Below, in pieces: positions 26,351 to 35,186 of a stretch of 64,000 nucleotides of DNA. The stretch's first letter is position 1; each line of letters starts with the position of its first letter. The position numbers were made by a program, and so were the translations under genes. Under the pieces are notes generated by a model. That model was not told the DNA's origin and made no database searches. It saw only the letters and a list, made by a program, of their open reading frames with translations. The stretch spans positions 451,743 through 515,742 of the forward strand of contig JAAAFW010000006.1 of NCBI GenBank assembly GCA_019352875.1. The letters run 5' to 3'. The stretch comes from Pedobacter cryoconitis. Its GTDB lineage: Bacteria; Bacteroidota; Bacteroidia; Sphingobacteriales; Sphingobacteriaceae.

Positions 26351-26470
26351 AATCCTTTTTTTTGGTGAAGATAGCTATTTAATTTATAATGATAAATTCA
26401 GAATCTGTGGAAAAGCTATTTATGCCGCTGCCCAATGGGGAATGAAAGTAACATCTGGGGATGTTTTTCC

Positions 26471-26695
26471 CTAAATTACCACACCAAACTTTTGCTCTAT
26501 GGCCTTGCCTAATCTGTTGACGGGTAGCGTTATTGAAGCGGTGTTTTGAGCCAATATCTTCCAGGTTCCGTTGCTGCGGGTCTTAGTGATTTCAAAGTTG
26601 CCTTTTTCACTGAAAACCTGATAAAGATTGATTCTGGCGAAATTTTGCACTACCTGATAGATTTCTTTTGCGATTTTAATCTGAATACTTTTCAT
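26471..26695 (-). CDS. Small uncharacterised protein
   Basis: This 74-residue basic protein begins MKSIQIKIAKEIYQVVQ, with alternating strands and a C-terminal helix (VNRLGKAIEQKFGVVI). No family is recognised. The frame has good coding character and lies alone on the minus strand between two unrelated genes. Confidence 0.55.
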   Translation of the reverse strand: MKSIQIKIAKEIYQVVQNFARINLYQVFSEKGNFEITKTRSNGTWKILAQNTASITLPVNRLGKAIEQKFGVVI

Positions 26696-26920
26696 AATTA
26701 ATGTCTGATAAGGTGTTTTTAACTCTCTTTTAATTGGCCTGGCAACTGTTTTACCTACAGGATTACTACTGTTTTTAGACAGATTGTCGTCTTATAATTT
26801 GCATTTTCCCTGCCAGTCGGATACTGGATTGACCTTACCGGTTCCCGGCAGATAAAATGTATCTGTAATATTCATACTTAATTAAATATTTCAGGTAATT
26901 TAGTTTTATAATTACCCGGT

Positions 26921-29707
26921 ATGTTCCCAGATTTTTTGGATAATAAATTACAGTTTATGTGTGGCGGGGGAGAGACCGGCAGCCTGGTCCGTAACTACAA
27001 TTGGAAGGAAACTTCTTTAGGCGACCCTCATGAATGGCCCGAATGTATCCGCACTGCAGTGAGTATCTGCCTGAATTCTGCTTTTCCAAACTCAGTTTAT
27101 TGCGGTGATGAATTTAATCTGATCTATAATGATGGTTACATTCAAATTGCAGGAAACAATCATCCAGATATATTGGGGATGCCCAGATACCGGGCATGGC
27201 CTGAATCCTGGAAACAGACTCAGGTTTTGTTCGAACAGGTAATTTCCTCCCGGTCGGCGGTTAATGCAGTTGATGAGTTATTTCTGCTGAACAGGTATGG
27301 TTTCATTGAGCAAGCTTATTTTAATTATACTTTATCCCCGATAATAGATGCCGCGGGTAAAGTTTGTGGGATTTTTAACTCTCTTCTGGAGACTACAGAC
27401 CGTGTGCTTGCCGAAAGGCGGGCGGTACTTTTAAAGCAGTTCAAATCCGGATCTGCAAAATTTGATAAGTTGGACAGTGCTTTTGAGGGAGTATTAGAAC
27501 CTTTACAACGGGAAAGAAGGGATATTCCTTTTGCGGCTTTGTATGAAACGGATAAACACGGCGGATTCAGGCTTAAACAGGTGACAGGTGAGCTCATTAC
27601 TGAAACAGATAAATTGGAATCTGCTTTACCTGAAATAATTGCCTGCAGAAAGCCGTTGTTTCTGAAGCTGGAAAATAACAATGTGTTTTTAGTACCGCTA
27701 ACACAGGGCGAATCTCAGGTAATGGGTGTTTTTGTCGCCGGGTTGAACAGTCAGATCTATTTTGATGATAATTACCGGTTGTTTTTGGAGAATATAGGGT
27801 TCCTGATTAATACAACCATTTCTTACTCTTCAGGACTGGAAAAAGACAGAATCATTTCAGATCAGATTAAATACAGTGAAGATCAGTTTCAATTTGCTGT
27901 CGACGCGGCTGGATTGGCGACGTGGGATTTCAAGGCAGGCAGTCAGTTATTTACCGGGAACAGACGTTTATATACGTGGTTCGGATATCCTGAAGGCAAC
28001 GGAATTACTTTACATCAGGCTCTTAGCCGGATTGCTGCTGCAGACCGACCAGGTGTCGAAAAGGCACTAAATGATGCCTTGAAATTTGAAACCGGCGGAT
28101 ATTACAGGATAGAATATTATATCTTGAATCCAGCTCATCCTGAGCCCCGGCTAGTAAGGACGACCGGACGTGCTTTATTTAATGACAAAAATGAGGTAAC
28201 CAGATTTAGTGGAACTTTGCAGGATATTACTGCGGAAAGAAATACGCTCCTTGTTCTGGAAGAGACTAATAACCGGCTTCAGATTGCTTTAGAGGCTGGA
28301 AGTCTGGGTTCCTATGAATTGGAACCGAAAACAGGGAAAATGCTATGTACAGCGCAATTTCTGGCAAACCTTGGCCGGCCGGCAGATGATTCTTTTGCTT
28401 ATAAAGATTTGATCTCGCAAATACTGCCCGACTATCATCAGTTAGTGAGTGATACGATACAAAAGGCTATTGCTAAAAATCAGATTTATGAGATTGAGTA
28501 TGCAGTGCGCTGGCCCGACGGTACCTTACACTGGATTGAAGCTTACGGTAAACCGCAGTATGACGATAAAGGCGACATCCTGAAGATCGTTGGTGTGACA
28601 CAGGATGTTACTGAGCATATCAGCGACAGAAAGGAACTGGAGCGCGCATATGAGCAGGCACGGCTATCCCGTGAAGCGGCACAGTTTGGTACTTTCGATC
28701 ATGATCTTGTTAACAGCCGGATGGAGTGGGATGAACGTTGCCGTCAGATGTTCGGAATTACACACAAGAGGCCGTTAAATATGGAAAAAGATCTGATCGG
28801 CGGTATTCATGAGGATGACCGCGAGAGAATGACTGGTCTGATTAAACATACTTTAGATCAGGAGAAAAGTAACGGAGATTATGATGCAGAATATCGTACA
28901 ATTGGTGCTGAAGATGGTAAAACGAGGTGGATCAGAGCGAAAGGGAAAGTTTTTTTCAATGAATATGGTGTGCCTTTACGTTTTATAGGAGCAGTTCTTG
29001 ATATTACGGCTCAGAAAGAGAACGAAATCAGGAAGAATGATTTTATAAGTATGGTAAGTCATGAGCTTAAGACTCCGCTGACTTCGCTGAAAGCGCATGT
29101 TCAGGTTTTAAACAGAAAAGCCAGGATTCATAATGATAATTATACATCGGCATCACTTGACAAGGTAGAGCTGCAGATAGGAAAAATGAGTACAATGATT
29201 AACAGCTTTCTGAGTGTAGACAGGCTGGAATCCGGACAAATTCATCTTGATAAATCAGAATTCTTGCTGAATGACCTCATTTTGCAGCAAATTGAGGAAG
29301 CCAGTATAATTGTTTCCAGCCATAGACTGTTTTTCGAACCGTCTATACCGGTAAAGGTATATGCCGATTTTGAAAAGCTAGGCCAGGTACTGACAAACCT
29401 GATCAGCAATGCAGTTAAGTATTCACCTCAGGGTGGTGTAATAACGATTCAGTGTGGCTTGAATGCAGAACAGGCATTTGTCAGGGTCAGTGACACAGGA
29501 ATCGGTATCAGTAAGCGAGACATCGGCCATCTTTTCGACCGTTTCTATAGGGTGGAAGGGAATTATACCAAACAGATTTCCGGATTTGGAATCGGCCTTT
29601 ATCTGGCTGCTGAAATTGTCCGCCGGCACGATGGTAAGATTTGGGTGGAAAGTGAAAAAGGCCTGGGGTCGACTTTCTCTTTCAGTATTCCGCAGTCTGC
29701 GCCGTAA
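26921..29707 (+). CDS. Multi-PAS sensor histidine kinase, soluble
   Basis: This 928-residue signalling kinase has no membrane segment. The N-terminus (residues 1-140) is a PAS-like domain of the type with GDPHEWPECIRTAV and NDGYIQIAGNNHP. A GAF-like region follows (about 165-320), then three PAS/PAC repeats (about 325-690), each ending in segments such as FSGTLQDITAERN, IVGVTQDVTEHIS and FIGAVLDITAQKE. The kinase core has H-box SMVSHELKTPLTSLKAHV, N-box NLISNAVKYSPQGG, G1 VSDTGIGISK and G2 GFGIGLYLAAEIV. No response regulator is adjacent, so it is an orphan whose ligand (possibly redox or light via PAS) is unknown. Confidence 0.9.
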   Translation: MFPDFLDNKLQFMCGGGETGSLVRNYNWKETSLGDPHEWPECIRTAVSICLNSAFPNSVYCGDEFNLIYNDGYIQIAGNNHPDILGMPRYRAWPESWKQTQVLFEQVISSRSAVNAVDELFLLNRYGFIEQAYFNYTLSPIIDAAGKVCGIFNSLLETTDRVLAERRAVLLKQFKSGSAKFDKLDSAFEGVLEPLQRERRDIPFAALYETDKHGGFRLKQVTGELITETDKLESALPEIIACRKPLFLKLENNNVFLVPLTQGESQVMGVFVAGLNSQIYFDDNYRLFLENIGFLINTTISYSSGLEKDRIISDQIKYSEDQFQFAVDAAGLATWDFKAGSQLFTGNRRLYTWFGYPEGNGITLHQALSRIAAADRPGVEKALNDALKFETGGYYRIEYYILNPAHPEPRLVRTTGRALFNDKNEVTRFSGTLQDITAERNTLLVLEETNNRLQIALEAGSLGSYELEPKTGKMLCTAQFLANLGRPADDSFAYKDLISQILPDYHQLVSDTIQKAIAKNQIYEIEYAVRWPDGTLHWIEAYGKPQYDDKGDILKIVGVTQDVTEHISDRKELERAYEQARLSREAAQFGTFDHDLVNSRMEWDERCRQMFGITHKRPLNMEKDLIGGIHEDDRERMTGLIKHTLDQEKSNGDYDAEYRTIGAEDGKTRWIRAKGKVFFNEYGVPLRFIGAVLDITAQKENEIRKNDFISMVSHELKTPLTSLKAHVQVLNRKARIHNDNYTSASLDKVELQIGKMSTMINSFLSVDRLESGQIHLDKSEFLLNDLILQQIEEASIIVSSHRLFFEPSIPVKVYADFEKLGQVLTNLISNAVKYSPQGGVITIQCGLNAEQAFVRVSDTGIGISKRDIGHLFDRFYRVEGNYTKQISGFGIGLYLAAEIVRRHDGKIWVESEKGLGSTFSFSIPQSAP

Positions 29708-29813
29708 GTTTTTTTCCGTAATCTCCTTTTAATTTAATATAATTTACATTATTTTTAACTGTAATACAGGTTATTAGCCTGTTTTGTGTATTTCTTATCT
29801 AAATTATTCAATT

Positions 29814-30146
29814 ATGTCAAAATTTGAAATTAAAAAGAGAAGCAACGGAGAATTCCAGTTTAGCCTGAAAGCAGGTAACGGAGAAGAGATTTTAGCCAGT
29901 GAGGGATATACGACTAAAGCTAATTGTGAAAACGGCATTCAGTCCGTCAAAAAGAATTCTGTATACCCGGAACGTTTTGATAAACTGGTTTCTAAAAACA
30001 GTAAATACTATTTTAACTTAAAGGCCAGTAATGGTCAGGTAATCGGTACAAGTGAAATGTATGAAAGTGCCTCGGGACGAGATAATGGGATTGCCTCTGT
30101 GACAAAGAACGCCCCTGACGCCAAGGTAGTTGACTTAACGGTCTGA
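29814..30146 (+). CDS. YegP-family (DUF1508) protein
   Basis: This 110-residue protein consists of two tandem DUF1508 repeats of about 48 residues. The first runs from FEIKKRSNGEFQFSLKAGNG to NCENGIQSVKKNS, the second from YYFNLKASNGQVIGTSEMY to DNGIASVTKNA. The start at 29814 (MSKFEIKKRS) is preferred over an upstream ATG. The function of the family is unknown. It lies 126 bases before the tmRNA gene. Confidence 0.85.
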   Translation: MSKFEIKKRSNGEFQFSLKAGNGEEILASEGYTTKANCENGIQSVKKNSVYPERFDKLVSKNSKYYFNLKASNGQVIGTSEMYESASGRDNGIASVTKNAPDAKVVDLTV

Positions 30147-30219
30147 TTATCGCTCAACAAATGTTCATGCTTTTTTTATTTTCTTAAACCCCTTCTAAAG
30201 GAGTCTGGTATATTTATTG

Positions 30220-30227
30220 TACTTTTG
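30220..30227 (+). promoter_or_regulatory. Possible -7 promoter box of the tmRNA gene
   Basis: TACTTTTG matches TAnnTTTG and sits 45 bases before the mature 5' end, leaving a short leader for RNase P processing. The -33 box is poor. Confidence 0.4.
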
Positions 30228-30272
30228 TGGCAGGGAAAGCTGAAAAGCGCAGGCTTTAAGTTTCCTACATAT

Positions 30273-30635
30273 GGGGCCGTTTTGGATTTGACAGGGTGGA
30301 GGTACGTATGTTAGCATGCAGTGCGTTGTACGGAGAGCACTTAAAGTGAACGTTCACACTATAATTGGCGAAAATAACTACGCCTTAGCTGCCTAATTTA
30401 GAATTAGCTAGCTTTTGTCCCTCTGGTTGCTGCGTTTTTAGGCTAGAATCCGGGGCATCGAAATAAATGACGCTGGCGATTGTAAGGTACGGTACAGTCG
30501 CGAGATAAAGTACCTAAGGAGAAAGGCAAGGTAGGTTTCCGGCCCGTCTGATCCCGAAAATAAAGTGGAAAATAAGCATGTAGAAGGCATAATTTGCCAC
30601 ACAACTGGACAAGGGTTCGAACCCCTTCGGCTCCA
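30273..30635 (+). ncRNA. ssrA: Transfer-messenger RNA
   Basis: The 5' end GGGGCCG pairs with the 3' CGGCTCC to form the acceptor stem, and the T-arm GGGTTCGAACCCC is near the 3' end. The reading frame at 30367-30396 encodes the proteolysis tag GENNYALAA followed by TAA. This RNA rescues stalled ribosomes and marks the nascent chains for degradation. CCA is not encoded. The 3' end is directly followed by a terminator; tmRNA 3' ends are common integration sites, and accessory genes follow here. Confidence 0.97.
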
Positions 30636-30636
30636 C

Positions 30637-30672
30637 AAAAACGCCTCTGAGGTTATCTCAGAGGCGTTTTTT
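30637..30672 (+). terminator. Rho-independent terminator of ssrA
   Basis: ACGCCTCTGAG / CTCAGAGGCGT form an 11-bp stem with a five-base loop, followed by six T, starting two bases after the mature tmRNA end. Confidence 0.93.
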
Positions 30673-30689
30673 ATTGTTAATATGTTGTT

Positions 30690-30899
30690 TTATGTTTTTT
30701 TACGTTTGCTTTTTTTAATATCATCCATTATCACCACTATGCCTAACATTATGAAGGAAATGGTGCAGATTGGAATCATTCCTGAAATCATATAGTCTCT
30801 TAATGTTGGATTTATTTCGATGCTTATAAAAGCCTATGCTCCTCCAAAAAAACTGGAGCAAAAGATAATTATCAGAGCAACGTTTATATATTTTGCCAT
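30690..30899 (-). pseudogene. Small two-helix membrane protein interrupted by in-frame TAG
   Basis: The leftward frame starts MAKYINVALIIIFCSS, a hydrophobic helix, reads to FFGGA and meets TAG at codon 22. The same frame then continues without another stop for 47 codons: AFISIEINPTLRDYM, a second helix (PICTISFIMLGIVVIM) and a basic tail ending RKKT. Both halves have the composition of one small membrane protein. This is most simply a nonsense mutation; readthrough or a second start downstream (at an internal ATG) is possible. No family recognised. Confidence 0.6.
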
Positions 30900-31009
30900 T
30901 GTAGGTGTTTGATGTTTTTGAAACAAAAACCTTCATAATATAGTAACATAAGTGCAATGTGAAAATATCGCGCGTCGATTGCTGCCGAATAAGATATCGA
31001 AAAATAGTT

Positions 31010-32002
31010 TTACAAAGTAGTATGACGACTTGTCCCGGATCTCGTGTAGCGTTTTGGCTTAAGACCGTGAAAATTTTCAAAAACCCGTGTAAAATGGCTT
31101 AGGTTAGTGAACCCCAGCCGATAACCGGTCTCGGAAACAGACAATCCTTCTTCCCGTAGAAGGCGGGAAGCTTCCTGCATACGGAAGGATTGGTAATAGT
31201 TATAGACGGTAGCTCCAAAAACTTGCTTGAATAATCGCTGTAATTTGGACTCGCTCATATTGGCTTCTTTAGCTATAGTTGCGATCGATGGGCACTGTTC
31301 CAGTTGTAATGTAATTTTTTCCCGAATAGCGTACAATGATCTGACATCAGCGATATTCAATGGCTGTATTGAGGTGTTTTCACGTTTCGAAAGTTCGATA
31401 AACAAATTACAGATCAACTCCTCGGCTTTGATACGAAAAAAGAACTGTGTAAAGTCATCAGGTATCCTGGCGGCTGATATCTCATTTGCAGTTTTTTGTA
31501 ATGACGCATATACCAATTGTTCAAAAATCAATGCCTGTTTATTGTCGAAGACCGTCTGAAGTAAAGAATTGCTTGTTTTCGTGGAGATCAGCCCATTTAG
31601 ATAATTGGCATCAACTGCTAACAATATGGACCGGACAGTGGTATTTCGGGGAATATCGATACCCATGGTCAGACCTTGAGTAGAGACCGAAACTGAGGGC
31701 ATTTCCGATGCGGTCAGCTTCGGCCGTTTATTCTCGCTGTTGAAGATGTTACGAAAGCTGATCATGATCCGATCACCCGGGCGTTGTTCAACTATCCTGG
31801 TCATATTCAGATCGTGTTTTAATTCATAATCGCTAACCATCATCCGTAAATAAGGATTGAACGTAAACCCGTGGAGATATCCATGTCCGAATTTTTCAGG
31901 GATCTGAACACGTCCGTTCTCTAACGTTGTTCCTAAAGTATCCGCAAGCGCTTCCAGCATGCCCATCTTTTCCGACAAATTTATTTCGATCTCATGTACC
32001 AC
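31010..32002 (-). CDS. AraC-family transcriptional regulator
   Basis: This 330-residue regulator has an AraC/XylS DNA-binding domain at about residues 228-322. The two helix-turn-helix units are SIATIAKEANMSESKLQRLF and VSETGYRLGFTNLSHFTRVF, followed by the signature FHGLKPKRYTR. The N-terminal ~220 residues are the ligand or dimer part and are not recognised; they contain no membrane helix. It is divergent from the metallo-beta-lactamase-fold gene with a 122-base gap, which may be its target. The ligand is unknown. Confidence 0.85.
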   Translation of the reverse strand: MVHEIEINLSEKMGMLEALADTLGTTLENGRVQIPEKFGHGYLHGFTFNPYLRMMVSDYELKHDLNMTRIVEQRPGDRIMISFRNIFNSENKRPKLTASEMPSVSVSTQGLTMGIDIPRNTTVRSILLAVDANYLNGLISTKTSNSLLQTVFDNKQALIFEQLVYASLQKTANEISAARIPDDFTQFFFRIKAEELICNLFIELSKRENTSIQPLNIADVRSLYAIREKITLQLEQCPSIATIAKEANMSESKLQRLFKQVFGATVYNYYQSFRMQEASRLLREEGLSVSETGYRLGFTNLSHFTRVFENFHGLKPKRYTRSGTSRHTTL

Positions 32003-32107
32003 ATTGATTCTTTTTATGAATGTTTTCGACTATTTTTTAACATAATGAGGTTATTTTATTTACAAATCTATACAGAATTTTGAATAATAACTCAGAATTT
32101 AAAATAT

Positions 32108-32114
32108 AAAGGAG
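32108..32114 (+). promoter_or_regulatory. Strong Shine-Dalgarno site
   Basis: AAAGGAG lies ten bases before the ATG at 32125. Most genes in this window lack such a site, as is usual in Bacteroidota, so it stands out as Firmicutes-like. Confidence 0.6.
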
Positions 32115-32124
32115 TGGAAATAAT

Positions 32125-32889
32125 ATGAAAATAGCTAATAATTTGGAAATGTTGGTATTACCTATGAATGTCATGGGAAGGGAGAGAATAGTTTACCCTA
32201 CCCTCATTTGGGATAATGACTTTGTTATACTAATTGATACTGGAATACCCAATAATTTGGAGACAATTAAAAGACAAATGGAAGCCGCGGGTGTTTCGTT
32301 TGCAAGATTAAATGCGGTTATCGCCACACAACAGGATATTGATCACGTAGCAGGAATTAAAGGTATTCTTAGTGAAAAACCAAACGTGGTGGTGCTTGCT
32401 CATGAGGCAGACAAACCATATATACAGGGTGATATAAAGGTGAAAAGGTTGAATCCCAAATTTATGGAACGAATAAAAGATTTACCCGAACATGAACAGT
32501 TAAGAATTGTAGATATGTTTGAAAACTCCGATGTTAAAGTTAACACCACTCTTACAGATGGTGAAGAGTTGCCTTATTGTGGGGGAATTACTGTAATCCA
32601 CACTCCTGGACATACACCCGGCCACATTTGCTTATACCATCAAAGCAGTAAAACACTGATTGCCGGGGATGCTTTAAATATTCTTCATGGAGAGTTAGTA
32701 GGCCCCAATGAAGACCCAATGAGTGAAGATGGGGTGAATGCAAATGATGCAATCAATGCACTTAATAAACTCAATAACTATGATATTGAGAATATTATAA
32801 CTTATCACGGTGGATTATTTAATGATAAGCCTAATGAGGCAATTAGAGAAGTAATTCGTGATAGAAAGTTTTATAGTTACTTGAAATAA
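32125..32889 (+). CDS. Metallo-beta-lactamase-fold hydrolase with altered metal motif
   Basis: This 254-residue cytoplasmic protein has the MBL fold: LIDTGIPNNLETIKRQM (N-terminal), the metal region ATQQDIDHVAG, HTPGHTPGHICLYH, LIAGDALN and the late YHGG. The usual HxHxDH is TQQDIDH here, so the first histidine is Gln and the second Asp; the later DH and the HTPGHTPGH histidine remain. Related proteins read HQDIDH, so the loss of the first His is the odd part. The strong ribosome site and divergent AraC gene suggest a transferred unit. Activity may be a lactonase or other ester hydrolase, or lost; this is open. Confidence 0.8.
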   Translation: MKIANNLEMLVLPMNVMGRERIVYPTLIWDNDFVILIDTGIPNNLETIKRQMEAAGVSFARLNAVIATQQDIDHVAGIKGILSEKPNVVVLAHEADKPYIQGDIKVKRLNPKFMERIKDLPEHEQLRIVDMFENSDVKVNTTLTDGEELPYCGGITVIHTPGHTPGHICLYHQSSKTLIAGDALNILHGELVGPNEDPMSEDGVNANDAINALNKLNNYDIENIITYHGGLFNDKPNEAIREVIRDRKFYSYLK

Positions 32890-33186
32890 TTGACTGGACT
32901 AAGGTTCAAAAGCCCGAACTGGGGTTAATGTCTAGAACTTATGTGATCTCCTATAGAAACTGGGGTTTCTGGATAAGATATAGGCATTGGTTTTCGGGTT
33001 TGGCATTCATGAGGCGAACAAGGCAACGCATGAATGTCGATACGTCTTTAATTTCCCTGATAAAGTGACTAAATCAACGTCGAAAGGCATATCAACTTGT
33101 ACAAATATTTTTGTTAATACCTAACTTCATTTTGGATTCCACAACCGGTTACTTCTTTCGCACCCTTTCACGACCCGTGATGATCA
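32890..33186. other. Intergenic region, nothing coherent seen
   Basis: About 300 bases lie between the convergent MBL-fold and TIR genes. Both strands have only short frames. It may be a remnant of something lost, but no family is recognised and no clear terminator is visible. Confidence 0.4.
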
Positions 33187-34128
33187 TTAACAACTGATTC
33201 CCACCTGTCCAATAAATTCTAACCACAATTTTTCGGCGATTTTTACAGCACTTAATACTTCTTTTTTTTGTGAGCTATATGAATTTCTAAATGACCAAAA
33301 AAGCTCGTAATCATCGTGATCAATAGTAAATGATTTGTCTAGTTGTATTACATTGCTGGCTGGCCGTTCTGATAAGGAATAAGAAAGATCAGATCTTCCA
33401 AAATTATTATCTAATGAAATAAAAATACTCATATAGCCTTTACTATCTACCTTTGCTCTATTTGATATTAGACACGTAAATGATTTCTTCTCATTATCAA
33501 CGAACCTTGACTGAATCTGCTCAACTCCATTTATTTCTTCCAGTGATTCTTCAAAATACTTTCTAATTATTTCAAATGATTCATCACGGAAATTTAATCT
33601 ATCAACTTCGGTAAAGTCACGTTTGACTTTATAATTTTTAGTCTGCACTTGAGCATTTGTTCCGTTTATCTTCTCTTTTTTATTAGAAAACTGTTTTGCC
33701 TCAAGCAAGAGCCTTAACTCATCAATGATATTTAAGAAAGCATTATTTTGATTTGTCCACTCTTTAATAGGTTTTCCATCTTTGGGAATAGCTTTCATTT
33801 TTCCGAATGGTGATGACTTCCAATCACAAGGTTCTGCGATAATGGGTATAATAAGTATGTCTCCGGACTTTTGCATCTCCAGAGCAACTTCAAATTCCTT
33901 CTCGTAACAATAATTTGAATTTAAATAATCAGGACTGATAATCGCTAGAAAGATATCTGAATCATTTAAAGCATCTTTAATGCTGGAATCCAGATCATCG
34001 CCAGCCAAGATGTTTTTATCATACCAAGATACAATCTTGCCATCCCTTTTCAAAATAGCCATATGAGTGTGTAAACGCTCTAGTACTTCCTCATCAACAT
34101 GACTATATGATATAAAAATTTTGGACAT
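33187..34128 (-). CDS. TIR-domain protein with unknown C-terminal domain
   Basis: This 313-residue protein has an N-terminal TIR domain (residues 1-145): KIFISYSHVDEE (strand A), SWYDKNILAGDDLD (BB-loop region), DIFLAIISPDYLNSNYC and the motif YEKEFEVAL. The glutamate of KE (about residue 78) lies where bacterial and SARM1-type TIR NADases have their catalytic residue. Residues about 165-313 form a separate domain (FRDESFEIIRKYFEESLEEI, SFTCLISNRAKVDSKGYMS) that is not recognised and could sense a signal. Bacterial TIR proteins often deplete NAD+ or make cyclic-ADPR signals in phage defence. The gene is alone, AT-rich and in the accessory segment after ssrA. A defence role is inferred. Confidence 0.8.
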   Translation of the reverse strand: MSKIFISYSHVDEEVLERLHTHMAILKRDGKIVSWYDKNILAGDDLDSSIKDALNDSDIFLAIISPDYLNSNYCYEKEFEVALEMQKSGDILIIPIIAEPCDWKSSPFGKMKAIPKDGKPIKEWTNQNNAFLNIIDELRLLLEAKQFSNKKEKINGTNAQVQTKNYKVKRDFTEVDRLNFRDESFEIIRKYFEESLEEINGVEQIQSRFVDNEKKSFTCLISNRAKVDSKGYMSIFISLDNNFGRSDLSYSLSERPASNVIQLDKSFTIDHDDYELFWSFRNSYSSQKKEVLSAVKIAEKLWLEFIGQVGISC

Positions 34129-34381
34129 ATCTTTTTCTTTTATTTCTTATTGTAAAGATCTGCTATTTAATACGTTTGATTATAATTATCTAATGTATGT
34201 TAATAAATAAACTTATCTATATAGGCGTAATTGAATATTGAATTAAACGTACGGTCATTAATCTTCCAAAACGATGTTAATTAGTTTATTGTCTGGGGTA
34301 ACTGTATAGAATTTGGAACTAATAGATTAAGATCTAAATTTTAGTAACTCAGTACCATCGTTTCGTCATGACCAGAGAGGA

Positions 34382-35030
34382 TTACTCGGGGAATTTAATT
34401 TTAGATAATTTGTGAAATTCAGACGATTTTACTTTTAAGTTTTCTATCAATACTTTATTATCTTTAAATATGTCACTATTTGAGTCCAGGTCAACAGCGG
34501 TACCAGACATACAGACCATAAGCATGGCTTTTGTTCCCCCGACCTCTGAATAATCTATATCGGTGGCTAAAATTGCATTACCGCCTGATTTCACACATTC
34601 TAATCTGAGTTTGTTCTTACAGATCTGCTCGCTAGATGTGATCTTATTTCCCATTGTACCGGATTGACCGCCAGTTAGATCTGCCCACGATCCTGATAAT
34701 TCACAAAGGAATCCAGTTCCAGAGATTGATTGGGAGCTTACAATACTTATTGTTTTATAGTTCCAATCGTTAGGATTTTGACTTGTAACAATAGGAATTA
34801 GGTCTATGTACTTGACGATATAATTTAAAATTATTTCCTTTTTACTTGCAACTTCAGATCTGTAGGCAGCCAAAATCGGACCATAACAATCGTTACAATA
34901 TGCTTCACATTTAGGATCATGAAACGAATTGATGAAATTGGTGTTTTTTTTGTTCGACTATATATCTTGTGGTCCTGAACCCGTTTAGTTTTCTATTACA
35001 ATTTGGGCAAATATCGTATCTATTCGTCAT
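34382..35030 (-). pseudogene. Zinc-ribbon plus YbjQ-like protein, frameshifted in an A8 run
   Basis: The leftward gene begins at 35030 with MTNRYDICPNCNRKL (CPxC zinc knuckle). The frame breaks at a run of eight A (plus-strand T at 34944-34951). With seven A it would continue NTNFINSFHDPKCEAYCNDC, giving the second zinc pair (CxxYCNDC). It would then run into the long intact frame ending at 34382. The C-terminal part (SIVSSQSISGTG, then KSGGNAILATDIDYSEVGG and CMSGTAVDL) resembles the YbjQ/DUF74 fold. The break may be a real mutation, a sequencing error or a slippery expressed site. Confidence 0.65.
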
Positions 35031-35186
35031 GAAAGCTTTTTATTAAAGAGTAGCACTTATTAGTTTTTCTGATGACAGGGGGCAGGCCTAGTTAAAAGTT
35101 TCTTTCGGTTGTTGAAAATAGTATTCCATAGTGTCACCACAGTATTCGGTACAAAAATGGTTCTAGTCAAGTTTGATAGTAGTTTT

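Noticed and set aside
30438..30638. Open frame on the minus strand inside the tmRNA gene
   Set aside because: It lies fully within ssrA and has no coding character.
30721..31080. 119-codon leftward frame behind ssrA
   Set aside because: Its sequence is low-complexity and overlaps the AraC gene; the alternative frame at 30690-30899 reads as a membrane protein and explains the region better.
32890..33186. Possible decayed recombinase between the MBL and TIR genes
   Set aside because: Short fragments on the minus strand gave no recognisable catalytic motif.
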